DNA of 64,000 bases from Conoideocrella luteorostrata (taxonomy: Eukaryota; Ascomycota; Sordariomycetes; Hypocreales; Clavicipitaceae), in the NCBI GenBank assembly GCA_032433595.1, contig JASWJB010000030.1, positions 1 to 64,000 of the forward strand, written 5' to 3'. How positions within the stretch are numbered: position 1 is the first letter of the stretch; each line of letters starts with the position of its first letter. Position numbers and translations under genes: made by a program. Below, piece by piece: positions 11,923 to 23,390 of this stretch. The notes below the pieces were generated by a model. It was not told where the DNA came from. It made no database searches and saw nothing but the letters and a program-made list of their open reading frames with translations.

Positions 11923-13685
11923 ATGTTTTCCAAGATGTTCATCCCACAACTTCCCAGTCCGGCAGGTGCTGCGGCTGCCGCGCTTGTTTCACTGTTATTA
12001 TTCGACAGCGTGCGAGGACAAAACAATACCAATGTCGGCACCGGCTACCCGCCAGTACGCAATCCGCCTCACCCTAGCCCTCTCTCAATTCTCCATCAAG
12101 CACTCGTCCAATTTTTTTTTTTTTAAATTTTTCTTTCTAACGTTGTACTAGTGTGACGCTCTCATCAACAGCAATCTCTCTCATGCTGTGCACCTCCCGG
12201 ACTCAACCCTCTTCCCAGCCCTGATCAACGGCTCCTGGGCACCCTCTACCCGTCAAAGCCCCTTTTGTTTCGTCCTCCCCACCACTACCGAGGAAGTCTC
12301 TCAAACCATCAACGCTCTCCGCGAGGCCGGCGGCGGAGCTGGAGACTGGCATATAGCCGTTCGCAGCGGTGGACACGGAACCGATCACTCGAACAATATC
12401 GACACGGGCGTGACGATTGATTTGACCCAGCTGAACGCCTCGACTTATGACGAGGCGACCAATATTGCGAGCATTGGCACGGGCGCGCGCTGGGGCCAGG
12501 TATATGGCGACCTGCTTCAGCATGGGGTTAGTGTGATGGGCGGAAGAGAGGGCGAGGTGGGTGTTGGCGGGCTTGTCCTTGGCGGTGGCGTCTCGTGGTA
12601 CACACCGAAAAGGGGGTTCGCCTGTGATAGCGTCGTCAACTATGAGTTGGTGCTGGCAGACGGTTCCGTTATCAATGCGAATAAGTCGTTCAATCCAGAC
12701 TTGTGGAAGGCGCTAAAAGGGGGCGGCGCAAACTTTGGAATCGTTACCAGGTTCGATGTTGAGGCATTCCCGGCCCGAAATTTGACAAAGTCGACAAGAC
12801 TGGTCAGCATGGACAGCGTAGACGACGTTATCCACGGGGTTGTGAACTTTACTAATCTGGACAAGTCATTCGAAGATAATTACTTGCTGACGGCATTCAA
12901 CTTTGATCCAGCGAGTGATTCCACCGCCATCACGTTGACTGAGGTCAACACGGCGAACGATGAGAGCACCACGGCGTTTGACGGCGTGAGACGTATTCCA
13001 ACACTGAAGAAGGCGGCTCCGGCAATCTCGGTGACCCTGGCTCAGTCTTCCAAGAGTTCTGCGCTCACCGGCGAGATGCGGTAAGCTCGACGAAAAACGC
13101 TCCATCTTTGTATGGGAGATTCAAGATGACTGACTTCATGATGCCTCTAGGACTATTGGCGCTGGGCCTTTGACAGTTGCCGCCGACCCACGAGTCTTGC
13201 GCTACATCGTCGACCAGTACAGTGGCTTTGTCAAGGACTTGAAGAAAGTCGTCAAAACGAACAACTTCAGCACAATATTCGATTTGCAGCCGCTCTCGAC
13301 ACACGTCGCAGACTACGGCGTGCAAAAGGGAGGGAACATGCTGGGACTTGAGCGAAATAATCGCAACAGAGTTCTTGCAGCCGTGGGTGCTATTTTATTC
13401 GACAGCCAATACTCTGACCTGGATGTCGCACGAATCTATCAGCTATCGTTGGCTGTGAACCAAAGGATCGCAGCATATGCTAGCTCGCTCGGACTCTTGG
13501 ACGATTTTGTGTACTTGGCGTACGCGGATGCAACCCAAGATCCACTGGGCAGTTACGGCACAGCCAACACTGAGCACATCAGAAAGGTTGCGAAAAAGTA
13601 CGATCCCGAGGGCTTTTTCCAGCACAGAGTACCGGGTGGTTTCAAGATCAACAGAGTTCTTAAGAAGTGTGCCAATGGCAAATAG
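11923..13685 (+). CDS. Secreted FAD-linked oxidoreductase (berberine bridge enzyme-like)
   Basis: Three exons, 11923..12054, 12152..13080 and 13151..13685, encode 531 residues. The N-terminus is hydrophobic after residue 12 (AAAAALVSLLLFDSVRG), a likely signal peptide. The FAD-binding PCMH fold is clear: RSGGHGTDHSNN carries His119, the usual histidyl-FAD attachment site, followed by VGGLVLGGGVSWYTPKRGFACD and the ADGSVINA/LWKALKGGGANFGIVT strands. The C-terminus keeps the BBE signature YDPEGFF near the end. Family members oxidise alcohols, sugars or secondary-metabolite intermediates with O2 and are often secreted or vacuolar. Intron 1 contains long T runs. Gene and splice sites look intact; the substrate is unknown. 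Confidence 0.9.
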
Positions 13686-14956
13686 TGGTAAGATTAGTTA
13701 AGATGGAAGAGCGTCTTCCAGAGGTAGCTAGTGTATTGAACGTTGTGACGGGTTGGATTTAATCCATGTTTATATCTTTATCCTCTACGACACATAGATT
13801 AGAATAGGATACCATACATATCAAATCGCTTTCATATCAAATTTCGGACGACTTGTCATGTGGCACTCACTGCCACCAACTCTTGGTTTTTGGAGCTCCG
13901 AAGCTAATTAGACCGATATGTTCCGTTTAGGAAGTCCTACGGAAGAGAATTTGTATATTTTCTGCGGGAAACCACAGAGGGCTGTCAAGTGACTAGTGAA
14001 ACTAGCCATGACCATGTCGCGCTTATAGTTATGCTGAGACGCAGCAAGATTTTTTGAGGCGTACTGGCTGTGTTGTAGGCTGTGAAGTAGGCTGATTGCG
14101 GCCAAGGTACGGAGTATGATGTGATGCAACCCGTATGCGACGTGGATGTTTCAATTTCCTCAACGTCTGTGCTGCTTGAAAAGACTCTGTCATGAAAACA
14201 TTTATCAATGAATCATCAATCGACAAAAGGATGTGATGTATTCAATCTCATCGGCGGCATCTTGCATGAAAACTGCTTGCGGTGGGTTATGTTCTCTCCG
14301 CTGGAAGTGGCCTTCAGAATTACAATGGCGGCACACGTCGTAGTCACTACTAGCAGTGCTCTTTGAGGATTATTGCCCGTTTTTCGATGCTTGTACGTCG
14401 CTCGTAGAGCGGACATGCTACGCTGTGCAAGACGACAAGTGTCTACAACCTTGGTTGACATTGATGCTGCGCAATGTCCACGGAAAGAATTTCCTCGGAC
14501 CAAGTTTTGCTCTCAAATAAATTAAGCCCAAGTGCTTATCTGCGTCTGCGTCCCATCTCTCTACCGGTCTCGTAGATAAACAAGCCAGATCTGCATCTAC
14601 CTAAGCCTATATATTATGTACGACAGCAGATAACTCTCCAGCTTAGTCCAGCTCTTATTTAACGCTAAAAATAGTTCAAGTTTGCGATATTTCACCGACG
14701 CCACAGTAGTATTGCAGTATAATAGTAACTATTCTAGCGCTAGCTCTCTTCAAACCCATCTTGTCCTGTATCCAGGATCGTTGAAAGATGCATTGGATTT
14801 TGACCAACTTCAAAGTAGCTGGCTTTCACAGCCGAAAATAACGAATTTTGCAATGTCTGGCTTGCTGGTGCGTTCTATTGAATTTAGGTACACTACTAGT
14901 TACTGCATTTCGTCGTCCTCCTCCGCCGAACTAAAAAGTCACACACCGAGTAAAAT
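13686..14956. other. Intergenic region between convergent genes
   Basis: This is the 3' side of both neighbouring genes. I see no supported gene in 1.27 kb. TACGGAGTA occurs at 14105. Confidence 0.5.
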
Positions 14957-16692
14957 CTAGTGAGCCTTGCAGCTGTCCTGGGGCGCATCCTTGATGGCCA
15001 CAACACCACCAGAGATGGACTGGTAAAAGGTGCCGTCGGGGCCCAGAGCACCGCCAGTCCAGTTGTCATTGAAGGCGCCGCCCGCGCCGGTGCGGACCTG
15101 GAAGATAATCTCGCCCGTGACCCAGTCACGACCTGCAAGGTACCAGACGTACTCGCCCTTTGCCGCGCGCTGGATGTCCTGGGTGTACTGATAGACCAGC
15201 CCACTCTTGGTCGAGAGCACAGACACGGCCTTGGAATGGAGTTCGTCGCTCCAGCGCACCGAGCAGTTGCCGTGCTGGTCAACATCCACACGCGCGACGC
15301 CACCGGCCATGCCGCTCATGTCGTTGAGCTTGCCGTTGATGTCCTGTCCGTTCTCGCCACTATAGAGGGGAGGCCCGCCGTACGAGTTCAAGATCATGAT
15401 GGCGTGCTTGTTTCTCTTGGAGTCGTAATGACCGAGCACGCTGTTCAGCACCGAGCCCGTGTTGGCCGCAAACAGCGGCACCTGGCACACGAGCTGCTGC
15501 TTGCTGCCGTTTGCTTGGGGCTCCTGGTGGTATACGTTGAGGTGCACGCGCGGGCTGTCGTTGTCAGTCATTGCCACGTACTTGTCGGCCAGCAGCGCGG
15601 GTGTTGAGCCGGAGCCGCGCGACGTGACCATGTTGGGGTCAATCTCGGTCTTTGCGCCCGCATCATAAGGCACCCTCCAGCGAGTCTCGATGCCGCAGCT
15701 GCCCTTACCGCCGCGCTTGGCCGTCAACGAATACATATAGCCGGGCGCATCAGGCTTGTTGTTCTTGCCCGTCGGGCTCGTGTTCATATACATGTTGGTG
15801 CCCGCGATGGCAATGCCATTCTCGACCATCTCGCCATCAAGCTGCGCCTTGTATACCTTGTTGCTGGGCGTAATGTAGCCGTACGTGGTCGTGTTGGCCA
15901 GGCTGGCGCCGCCAGCTAGCACCGCACCCGTCGTAAACCATATATTGCCCTCGGTATCAAACATGGAGTTGAGAAGCCGTTCACCCTTCTGCAGCTCGGG
16001 AAGCAGGTTGATGGTGCGCACCATCTTGAAGTACGGCCAGCCCCGACAGCTGCCCCGGTGCACGACCCAGATGTAGCCCTCGGCCGAGTTGACAAGGACG
16101 TCGTTGGTCCCGACAATGTACTCCATATATGTGAAGCCCAGCGTCTGATTCTTCTCCTCCGGGTACCACGCAGCAAGCACGTCCAAGGATTTTGGGTCGA
16201 GCGCCACCAGCCCGTACGCAGGGCGCGTCGCTGAACCTGTCGCGTTGACGTAGCCCGAAGTCAGCTGGTTGTCCTTGCCCCAGAGAAAAATGAAGGCCCT
16301 CTGCGCTTTGGCGCTGACTTGCGTGTCAACGCCTCGCGGGCCGGGAAAGTCTTGGCTGCCCGTGTTGCCGCCATCGCCGTGTAAAAGCGAGGCTTCCGGG
16401 GTCGAGACGAATAGCGGCGCTAGCGGCTCGCTTCGCGCCGCCCTACCAATAAAAGCGGGGCTTTGCAGGTCTTGCGAGTTGTTGAGAGCCGGCACTTTGG
16501 CGTATGAGACCGGCGCGGGCGCGTCCTGGAAAAAAAGAGGAACAAGATTAGCATAACTCTTGGCTTGACTCAGACAACCATGACGGTAAAGCGGTGGGCG
16601 GTACTCCGTACTTTGCATGAACCCGTGGGTGTCGCCTGGACGCTTTCCAGCGCAAGCAGGGCACAACACAAGGAAAAGCCAGGAGGCAACAT
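14957..16692 (-). CDS. Secreted beta-propeller-like protein of unknown function
   Basis: Exon 1 is 16612..16692 and exon 2 is 14957..16525, with an 86-bp intron (GTACGG donor, TTTCCAG acceptor), giving 549 residues. The start gives a classic signal peptide (MLPPGFSLCCALLALESVQA). The mature part has repeated short motifs such as GNIWFTTGAVL, GYIWVVHRGSC, YGYITPSNKVYKA, PDGTFYQSISGGV and GLVALDPKSLDV. Their spacing suits the blades of an SMP-30/NHL- or PQQ-like beta-propeller. N-glycosylation sites (NAT, NQT, NTT, NGS, NCS) fit an exported protein. It is transcribed away from the Zn2Cys6 regulator at 17559, and the two share an 866-bp upstream region. No catalytic residues can be named. Confidence 0.85.
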
Positions 16693-17345
16693 TCTGGAAT
16701 CTCGGAAGAAGAAAAATACAATGGGAATCGTCGGGTCTTGGTTTGAGTTGGCTTCTTGTGTGTTGATGAGAATGATATAATCTACATCAGTTGGGTGGTC
16801 ATCTCACCAGCTCTTATATATGGCCAAACTGGCCGAAATGGCTACCTTGAATGCCGTCATCTGGTTCAATTGCCCTGCCCGTATGAGCAGCCAAAGCGGC
16901 CGTATGCTAGAGGGCTTGGCTCAAGAAGGGATTTGATGGGAGCGTCATTGCTTGTGGCTATTTTCATTTCACAGAATTCGAATTCGCGCTTATTTCTGGG
17001 CAGCGAACCCTGCGAGGATCGTAATGTGGGATGAACGGGGCGCAAGGCTGTGAGTTGACTGGCTCCGTAATCCGTACTATGTACGGAGTAGGTCCAAAGT
17101 TCAACGTTGAGATGGGATGGAGAAGGACCCACTCCTGCACGCATGGGTTATTGAGACTCCACTCCTTGTACGCCGTATTCCGTACACATACAGAGTACAT
17201 ATGAGAGTACGCGTACCTCGTACTGCCTAATGCGTCATCGGATACGTAAGTAGTTAGCCAAGCTGAAAGCTACCAATTTTGATAGTAGGACTTTCAAGAT
17301 ACGCTGATCTTGTTAGTTTATATCGAACGCACGGTGGAGTCATAT
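16693..17345. promoter_or_regulatory. Shared divergent upstream region
   Basis: It lies between two genes transcribed outward. It holds a dense group of related palindromic words: TCCGTAATCCGTAC, GTACGGAGTA (17081), CCGTATTCCGTACAC and GTACGCGTACCTCGTAC within 17060..17225. They could be regulator sites or remnants of a small repeat; no experimental site is known to me. Confidence 0.4.
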
Positions 17346-17483
17346 AATACGGTGATATAGCGATACAGTGGTACGGTGATACAGCGATACAGAGGTACGG
17401 TGATACGGCGATACGGCGATACGGTGATAAGGCGATACGGCGATGTGGTGATAGGGTGGTGCGGCGGCGATACGGTAATACGG
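17346..17483. repeat. 8-bp minisatellite (GATACGGY)n
   Basis: About 138 bp is built of imperfect units GATACGGC/GATACGGT with variants GTACGGTG and GATACAGC. It ends about 75 bp before the start codon of the Zn2Cys6 gene and stays open in that gene's reading frame from 17376. Confidence 0.9.
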
Positions 17484-17558
17484 TCCACTCGCTCTCTTTG
17501 GCCCTTGAACTTCGCTCGACGAACCCACCTCCTCCAAAGTCACCCACTGCCATGCACC

Positions 17559-19052
17559 ATGGCTCGACAAACGCGAGGCAACGGCAATGCCGTCACCGTC
17601 GCCGCAAAGACGCGCCGCCCACACAAAAAGTCTCGCAAAGGTTGCGCCGAGTGCAAGCGCCGACATATCCGCTGCGACGAGCGCCAGCCGACGTGCGTCA
17701 ATTGTGAAACCATCGAGCACGCATGTTCTTTTTTGCTGCTCGGTAGGGGGGGCATCGCCAAGCAGAGGCAGAAACAAGGGCAAGGACAAAAACGGGCTGA
17801 TGGCGCAGCAGCAGCAGCAGCGGTTTCGCCTGGCTCCCAATTGAGCGGCAATTCCAACACGAGTAGGCTCAGCACTACGGCCGACGGAGAGCAAGCACGG
17901 CTGCTGCCAACGTCAGCTTATCGTCGCTCGTTGATGTCACCGTACGACTGCCCTAACCCCGGTTCTTCCTCCACGAATGAATCCCACGCCGCCGCCGCTA
18001 CCGCCGCCAATCCATACCAAATTCCCTCTCCTGCCTCGCCTGTACTTCCGGGCGACGTGCGGACGCACTCTGCCGATGCCTATCCCGGCCTGCTCAGCGC
18101 ACCAACTGCCGCGGCGCCTGCGAAAGCGATATACACGCCGCAGCACATGATTCTGCTGCACCACGCGCGGGCGGTACCAAACTTTACGGCGCGCAACCGG
18201 AACATCGTCGACATTGCCATCCAGCACGTCATTGCTTCGCCCTATCTGCTCGATGAGGTCCTCGCGTATACGGCGTTCCACATGTCGCTCATGTATCCCG
18301 GCTCCGCTGAATACCTGTGCCACGTCGCGACCGAACTCCAAACACGCGGCCTCACCTCTTTTAGGCGCATCACGGAGCTAGTGCCTCACAACGACAAGCC
18401 CTCCGCGGTCCCACGTTTTCTCTTTGCGAGCCTATTAGGTTACCACGTCTTCTTAGACGCGTTGACCTACTGCCGCCGCAATGACTTGCACTTGTTCATT
18501 GAGCGCTTCGTCGAGGGTCTAAACGTTAATCGGGGCATCATGTCGGTTATCCCCCCAGCCAAGGACTTCTTATCCGACTCGGAGATGCAACCGTTTTTGC
18601 AGGTGGTTATTGACGCTGGGCGCCATATCACCACCCCCGGAACCGAGTGTGATCCGCTTAACCGACTCATAGACAAGTCTGATTTGGGCGAGGCCAGCGT
18701 TGAGGCGTGCAGGAAGGCCATCGAAACCCTCCAGTTGTCGTTTGACCTGTGCCGCCACCTCGACGTCGCCGATCATCATCAAAGCATCTCGGTATTCATC
18801 GTCAAAGTAGATGCAAGCTTCGCGGAGCTGCTACGCAAGCATGTCTCCGAATCCCTGGTTATCCTTGCGTTTCTCGGCGTCTTGTTGCATCGCTGTCGCC
18901 ACTTTTGGGGCTTTGGCGACGCGGGAGCCGCCTTGGTTCGTGGTATTCATCATCTCCTGAGCGGATACTGGCACGAGGCGCTCGAGTGGCCGCTTCATGT
19001 GCTCGAGACGGAGCCAATCACGGCCACGTCAGATGCAAATACAGTAACGTGA
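17559..19052 (+). CDS. Zn2Cys6 (fungal binuclear cluster) transcription factor
   Basis: A single exon encodes 497 residues. The DNA-binding domain lies at residues 29-56 with six cysteines in the canonical spacing C-x2-C-x6-C-x6-C-x2-C-x6-C (C29, C32, C39, C46, C49, C56), preceded by a basic stretch RRPHKKSRKG. A Gln/Ala/Ser/Thr-rich linker follows. The C-terminal half (from about residue 190: TPQHMILLHHARAVPN) looks like the all-helical region of Upc2-like regulators. I chose the ATG at 17559 because it lies in a strong context (CACCATGGC) and places the zinc cluster near the N-terminus. The same frame is open upstream through the minisatellite, so a longer form is possible. It is divergent from the secreted propeller gene, which it may control; that is inference. 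Confidence 0.88.
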   Translation: MARQTRGNGNAVTVAAKTRRPHKKSRKGCAECKRRHIRCDERQPTCVNCETIEHACSFLLLGRGGIAKQRQKQGQGQKRADGAAAAAAVSPGSQLSGNSNTSRLSTTADGEQARLLPTSAYRRSLMSPYDCPNPGSSSTNESHAAAATAANPYQIPSPASPVLPGDVRTHSADAYPGLLSAPTAAAPAKAIYTPQHMILLHHARAVPNFTARNRNIVDIAIQHVIASPYLLDEVLAYTAFHMSLMYPGSAEYLCHVATELQTRGLTSFRRITELVPHNDKPSAVPRFLFASLLGYHVFLDALTYCRRNDLHLFIERFVEGLNVNRGIMSVIPPAKDFLSDSEMQPFLQVVIDAGRHITTPGTECDPLNRLIDKSDLGEASVEACRKAIETLQLSFDLCRHLDVADHHQSISVFIVKVDASFAELLRKHVSESLVILAFLGVLLHRCRHFWGFGDAGAALVRGIHHLLSGYWHEALEWPLHVLETEPITATSDANTVT

Positions 19053-19163
19053 GGACCTGACACCGGACAGCAAAGCCACTGTAAAGGCTTCCGTACTATC
19101 ATGTTTCATGGCACAATATGTTTCATATGGGATGCTCGCTTCCCATGAAAAAGTGCCTTCTTA

Positions 19164-19442
19164 TCATTGCTAGATAACGCTGAACCTATGAAAGACGTCA
19201 TACCTGCCCTCGTCAAACTCCCATTGCTTGGCTACGACAGTCGTCAGATTCGCAAGTTTGGCCAACGAATCCAGAAGATTCTACAAATGAAGTTATCGCT
19301 AAAAGCTATCAACTCGACTGGCACAGAGAGGCCTGGAGGAAGCCACAGCAACGATATCGCCAATTTTCGACACATCTCTGTGTATCCAACATCGGATGAG
19401 TTTGCTTCTGCACACGGCAAGTACATGGCTTTAATCTATTAG
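19164..19442 (+). pseudogene. Fragment of an NFX1-type zinc finger helicase gene
   Basis: The frame contains ERPGGSHSNDIANFRHISVY followed by PTSDE. This closely resembles the N-terminal region of fungal NFX1-type zinc-finger/SF1 helicases, where a GGSHxNDxADFRxIxxxPTxDE block precedes the helicase core. Only about 90 residues remain before TAG; the helicase core and zinc fingers are missing. It abuts a copia relic directly, so insertion or recombination may have truncated it. Confidence 0.6.
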
Positions 19443-19454
19443 CCAGAAGCCAGC

Positions 19455-20110
19455 TATAACCTCTTGGCTACTGCCCAGCATCAGGATCCCTCAGAGCAGA
19501 ATACAAGGACCTTAACCAACGAATTCAGTGGCAGATCAATTCCCTAGACCACGGACTAACCTTTATACCATTTAATCTCGCGGCTACTAAGTTCTTTGTC
19601 TTTGTGGATAGTTCTTTCGCGAATAATAGTAACCTTAGCTTGCAGCTTAAATACGTAATTATCCCAGCCACTAACTCGTATAATAACAGTGAATTCACGA
19701 TCACGGGCAATATTATCCACTTTAGCTCTACTAAGAGCAAAAGTGTTACCTGTAGTGTGCTTGTTTCCGAAATCTATAGCATGGTTACAGGAGTAGATAT
19801 AGCGTACGCAATCTCGTTAACGCTATAAATTATTACTACCTAACTAGGACTTCCGATGGTTCCTATGACTGTCTGTATAGATTCGTATTCCTTGTACAAA
19901 TGCCTCGTGAAGCTAGGCACCACTGAAGAGAAGCGTCTTATGATAGATATCATGGCCCTTCGTTAATCGTACGAGCGGCGAGACCTTCACGAGATCCGCT
20001 GGATCAACGGCAACGATAACCCGGCTAATGCCTTCACAAAGGCTTCACCGAATCAAGCCCTTGATGAATTTATTTACAATAACACTCTTTGGGTCAGGAT
20101 AGAAGGATAG
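19455..20110 (+). mobile_element. Ty1/copia retrotransposon relic (RNase H end of pol)
   Basis: Conceptual frames give FVFVDSSFANNSNLSLQLKY, then HFSSTKSKSVTCSVLVSEIY and GVDIAYAIS. After a stop and frame changes come the equivalents of CIDSYSLYKCLVKLGTTEEK, RLMIDIMALR and HEIRWINGNDNPANAFTKAS. This is the copia RNase H domain and pol C-terminus, with at least three stops or frameshifts. The reverse transcriptase core, integrase and gag are absent. Confidence 0.85.
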
Positions 20111-20166
20111 ATCACAAGGAACTAAATAGCTATTTAATAAGGCCTTTGAAATGAAAAGACTACCAG

Positions 20167-20400
20167 TGTTAGAACCCCTTGTTAAGTGTACAAGCAATTG
20201 CGGATAAGGTCACGTGGCCACCCGAAGCCCCTGTGCTTTCTACACATAACCTCTGTAGAGCCAACCTGTATCCCCTCTTTTGTATCTATGTACTCGGGCG
20301 CTCACTTACACTTTGTATTTATAATTTGTTATATGCATACTCTGCATAAATAATTTGAAATTAGTTTTTATAAGTTTTATACTTTTTTGTTTTTTGAATA
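20167..20400 (+). repeat. Probable 3' LTR of the copia relic
   Basis: It begins TGTTAGAACCCCTTGTTAAG, 57 bp after the end of the pol relic. It carries GTCACGTGGCCACC like the LTRs at 23391 and 62645, and then an AT-rich tail. The right boundary is not sharp; 20400 is approximate. Confidence 0.6.
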
Positions 20401-20667
20401 AATTCCGCTTATTAGTCCAACTGAGCGCTTAGTGTGCGCAGCTATTTGTATGGTATTTGCAGCACTGGACGTGACCCACGAGAGATTCATAGCTGCAGTT
20501 AACAGCCAGTGATGATACACCACGGGTTGTTCAGTGATATATGAACCGAAGCACTAGATAAGCTATACTATAAGTAGAGACAGTTGTTCATTCGTGCCAT
20601 GACGATTGGTTGGCCCAGCAGTACTTGCCCGTGCATTTTTTTCTTGGCTGCATGTTTGAAATGGCAG

Positions 20668-20735
20668 CCTAAAACATAAAAGGTACTTCTTCCTCTGCAA
20701 TAGGTGGTGGGGTACTTAATACGTTTTGGGTATCT
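20668..20735. repeat. 68-bp dispersed repeat, copy at 20.7 kb
   Basis: It matches 34953..35022 in the same orientation: AAAACATAAAAGGTACTTC, CTGCAATAGGTGG.GGGGTACTT and ACGTTT.GGGTAT. It is possibly an old LTR or MITE end. Confidence 0.65.
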
Positions 20736-21149
20736 CCTTGATGACCGTAAAACAGCCTTCAAACATGATCTTGCTTTTAGATTGACCTCTGTTCGCTGAA
20801 TATTCATGTAGGGATATCTAGTGGTGATAGTATCTAATTTTTAGCTAGCTCTCTTTCCATAGTTGGATGAGGCGAGGAGAATCTGAGCAATCTGACCCGG
20901 AGCGGATAGAGTAGGTGTAAAGTTTGGGCAAGTTTTACTTCTTGAGGCCGAGAAGAACCCTGGTGAGCTCCCGCGTAACTCACTCGCGCAATACATGTAG
21001 CTGGCTCTATTTCTACTTTGATACCCAAAAGCAGTCCCTCCAGGGGCCGTAGCTAGCGGCATAGCTTGAATCACATCCGGCCGCCGCGTCATGTCCGGCG
21101 CGCGCTCAACCCTAAAGTCCCCAGCCAGTAGTTTTATCTCTTAAACGAT

Positions 21150-21590
21150 AATTTTACGATATAATTGATCGCATATATTGCAAACAGCGATTTTGCGACT
21201 GCCAATTTGCTATCCAACACGTCCACAGCGATGATCTTTCTCTGTAGCGTCAACTGTCCGCCAGCGCAGCAGCCATTCCAACATCTCCAACTCCAAAGGC
21301 CGCGACATAACTCCACCTTGGTGGTTGTGCCTGGTCTGAGACTGTGCCAGCACCCGTCCGTAAGGTAAATCCCAGAATGTGCCATGTCTGCGGCGGCAGG
21401 TCTCGGCCAATCGGAACGGCACACTTGGGCTTTACAATGGCCATCTTGGCAAAGGATGACTGACCAGAAAAGTGGGAGGATATGTCGGTTCCATCCAGGG
21501 CATCGATATAGGCTTTTGTCCCATCATTTAGAACTCCTCTCTCAACTATCGACTTACATTTGCAATGCACAGAAAGTTGGCTCATTGCTA
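21150..21590 (-). pseudogene. Zinc-type alcohol dehydrogenase relic
   Basis: Pieces in three minus-strand frames fit the middle of medium-chain aryl/benzyl alcohol dehydrogenases. In order they are HFSGQSSFAKMAIVKPK, TLRTGAGTVSD (family: QTGAGTV), a degenerate AFGVGDVGMAAALA (family: IFGxGAVGLAAL) and IIAVDVLDSKLAVAKSLFA (NAD-binding beta-alpha unit with the acidic residue). Frameshifts separate the pieces, and the catalytic zinc N-terminus and the C-terminus are missing. Confidence 0.7.
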
Positions 21591-21627
21591 CAATTACGTA
21601 TCTTCATTTAACTAACCGCAACGCAAG

Positions 21628-22602
21628 ATGGGAAAACAACTTGTTATTGTGATTATTGGATGAGGTGTTGCGGGTCTAGCTGCAGCTATTTCTATGAGAG
21701 CAAAGGGGCACAAGGTGAGAGTACTTGAAGTTGCTGCAGAGGTTAGTAATCTAATGCGGTGTCGCGGGTAGTTAGATACAAGTTCAATGGAGAACATGCA
21801 GCTTTCAGACATTGGAGCTGGTATCGAAGTTCCATCACACTCAGTTGGTCTTCTGAAGCGGCTAGTTTTTTAAAAGGTTAGTGAGTGGCTTGGCATATGC
21901 TCAGAGAACTTCATTTGACTTTCCTTTTATTTTGGTTGTTCTAGATTGCAAAGCTTGAAACATAGTCACGTTCTATTACGCTGAAGCGATGGCAGGATGG
22001 GAGTGAAATCACCGAAATTCCACTAAATCCCCATATGCAAGAAACTTATGTCTATCAATATTGTCTGATTCACAGAGGAGACCTCTAAAAAGTCCTTCTC
22101 GAACGGGCAGATGAGGTTGGGGATTGTCGTTGACGAACATTCGCCTTTCCATGACGCTTCGGGATGGAACTCGACACACAGCTGACTAGGTTGTTGGGGC
22201 TGACAGTATATAAACCTGTTTATCTCGCTTCCTAACACCCGGGCTCTTGTCAATTTCCTTGCTCCCACATGAATCAAGTCCGGCAAAATCGTACTGATCG
22301 GGAATGCCAGCCATGCCATGGTTCCGTGCATGGCCGAAGGTGCTGCCATGGCCGTTGAGGACGCCATCAAATTGGCTGAATGTCTGGAACGCCTCGGAGA
22401 CGAATCTGAGATTCCGGAACTCATGGCACACTTTCAGAACATTCGTCTTCATCGCCGCCATCTCACTCTTGACGGTGCTCGGAAAAACGGTGCTATCTGG
22501 CATCTTCCTGATCGGCTTGCGCAGCAAGAAAGGGACAAGAAAATGGTACTGAGCCCACATGAACTGGCAACACAGAGCGGTGATGGGAGCTCCAACAAAT
22601 GA
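21628..22602 (+). pseudogene. FAD-dependent monooxygenase pseudogene (salicylate hydroxylase-like)
   Basis: The start MGKQLVIVIIG is followed by a TGA exactly inside the dinucleotide-binding motif (GxGxxG reads G-stop-GVAG), then LAAAISMRAKGHKVRVLE. About 80 bp later another frame gives SDIGAGIEVPSHSVGLLKRL, the usual next block. The C-terminal FAD block is preserved in one frame: IVLIGNASHAMVPCMAEGAA then MAVEDAIKLAECL. The substrate-binding middle is largely unreadable. The order of blocks shows one gene of the class A flavin hydroxylase family that has decayed. Confidence 0.8.
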
Positions 22603-22680
22603 AGCGACCCCAAGTTTCAGCCTGGATGTTTGGCTACGATGCATATTCCGAGGTATGCTTCAGGTCACTTTCCGTGACAG

Positions 22681-23390
22681 ATGAAGGTTAGTATTAACAT
22701 CTTCTATTTACACGCAAAGTCTTATTTGGAGAATTATTACCCAGCGCTGCGGCAAAGTTGGAAAAAGAGTGCTAATATTACAGTTGTCTCGCCGACTCTT
22801 GTGGCGTGGATAGCGCTATCAATCAGAAAGCATCTGAAAGAAAGTAATGACAGGTCTCCTCTAGATATACTTGACCTTTTTGTTTTTGTTCAAGTTTTTA
22901 AGTTAAACTATTTGAACCCTATTTCATTCCTGCTAATTGCTCTCATGGCATGACAAACATTGCACCGATGAAGTACTACCTGTCAGTAGGTTGCAGCCGC
23001 TTCTCGACGGAATTGATTCAGCTGCCTGCCTGGTGACTATGCTTAAGCATGTAACCATAAACTCTCCAGAGGCGGTATGTGGCCTCTAATTTCGTTCAAA
23101 TATGAGTCTCGTACAAACATGTACGAGACTAGAAACTACTCTGGAGGTCTGGGTGGCTGAAGTACCACCCCTTCGCCGAAGCTAGTCGAAGATATTGTGC
23201 CATACGTCAAATATGTCATCCTTGCCTCATTAGCATCGAACTCTTGAACCACTTCTTTGATCTGGAACCCCAGACCCGTACAAATAGATCACTTGTGTCA
23301 CACCAGGTTCCCGCATTCCATGCAATACCACCGCATTTCATCGTCAACATTTTCCAGGCGGGGCAGCTCCATGAAAATTCCAACAGTATC
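22681..23390. other. Gene-free stretch
   Basis: Short open frames only; I see no supported gene or element. Confidence 0.4.
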
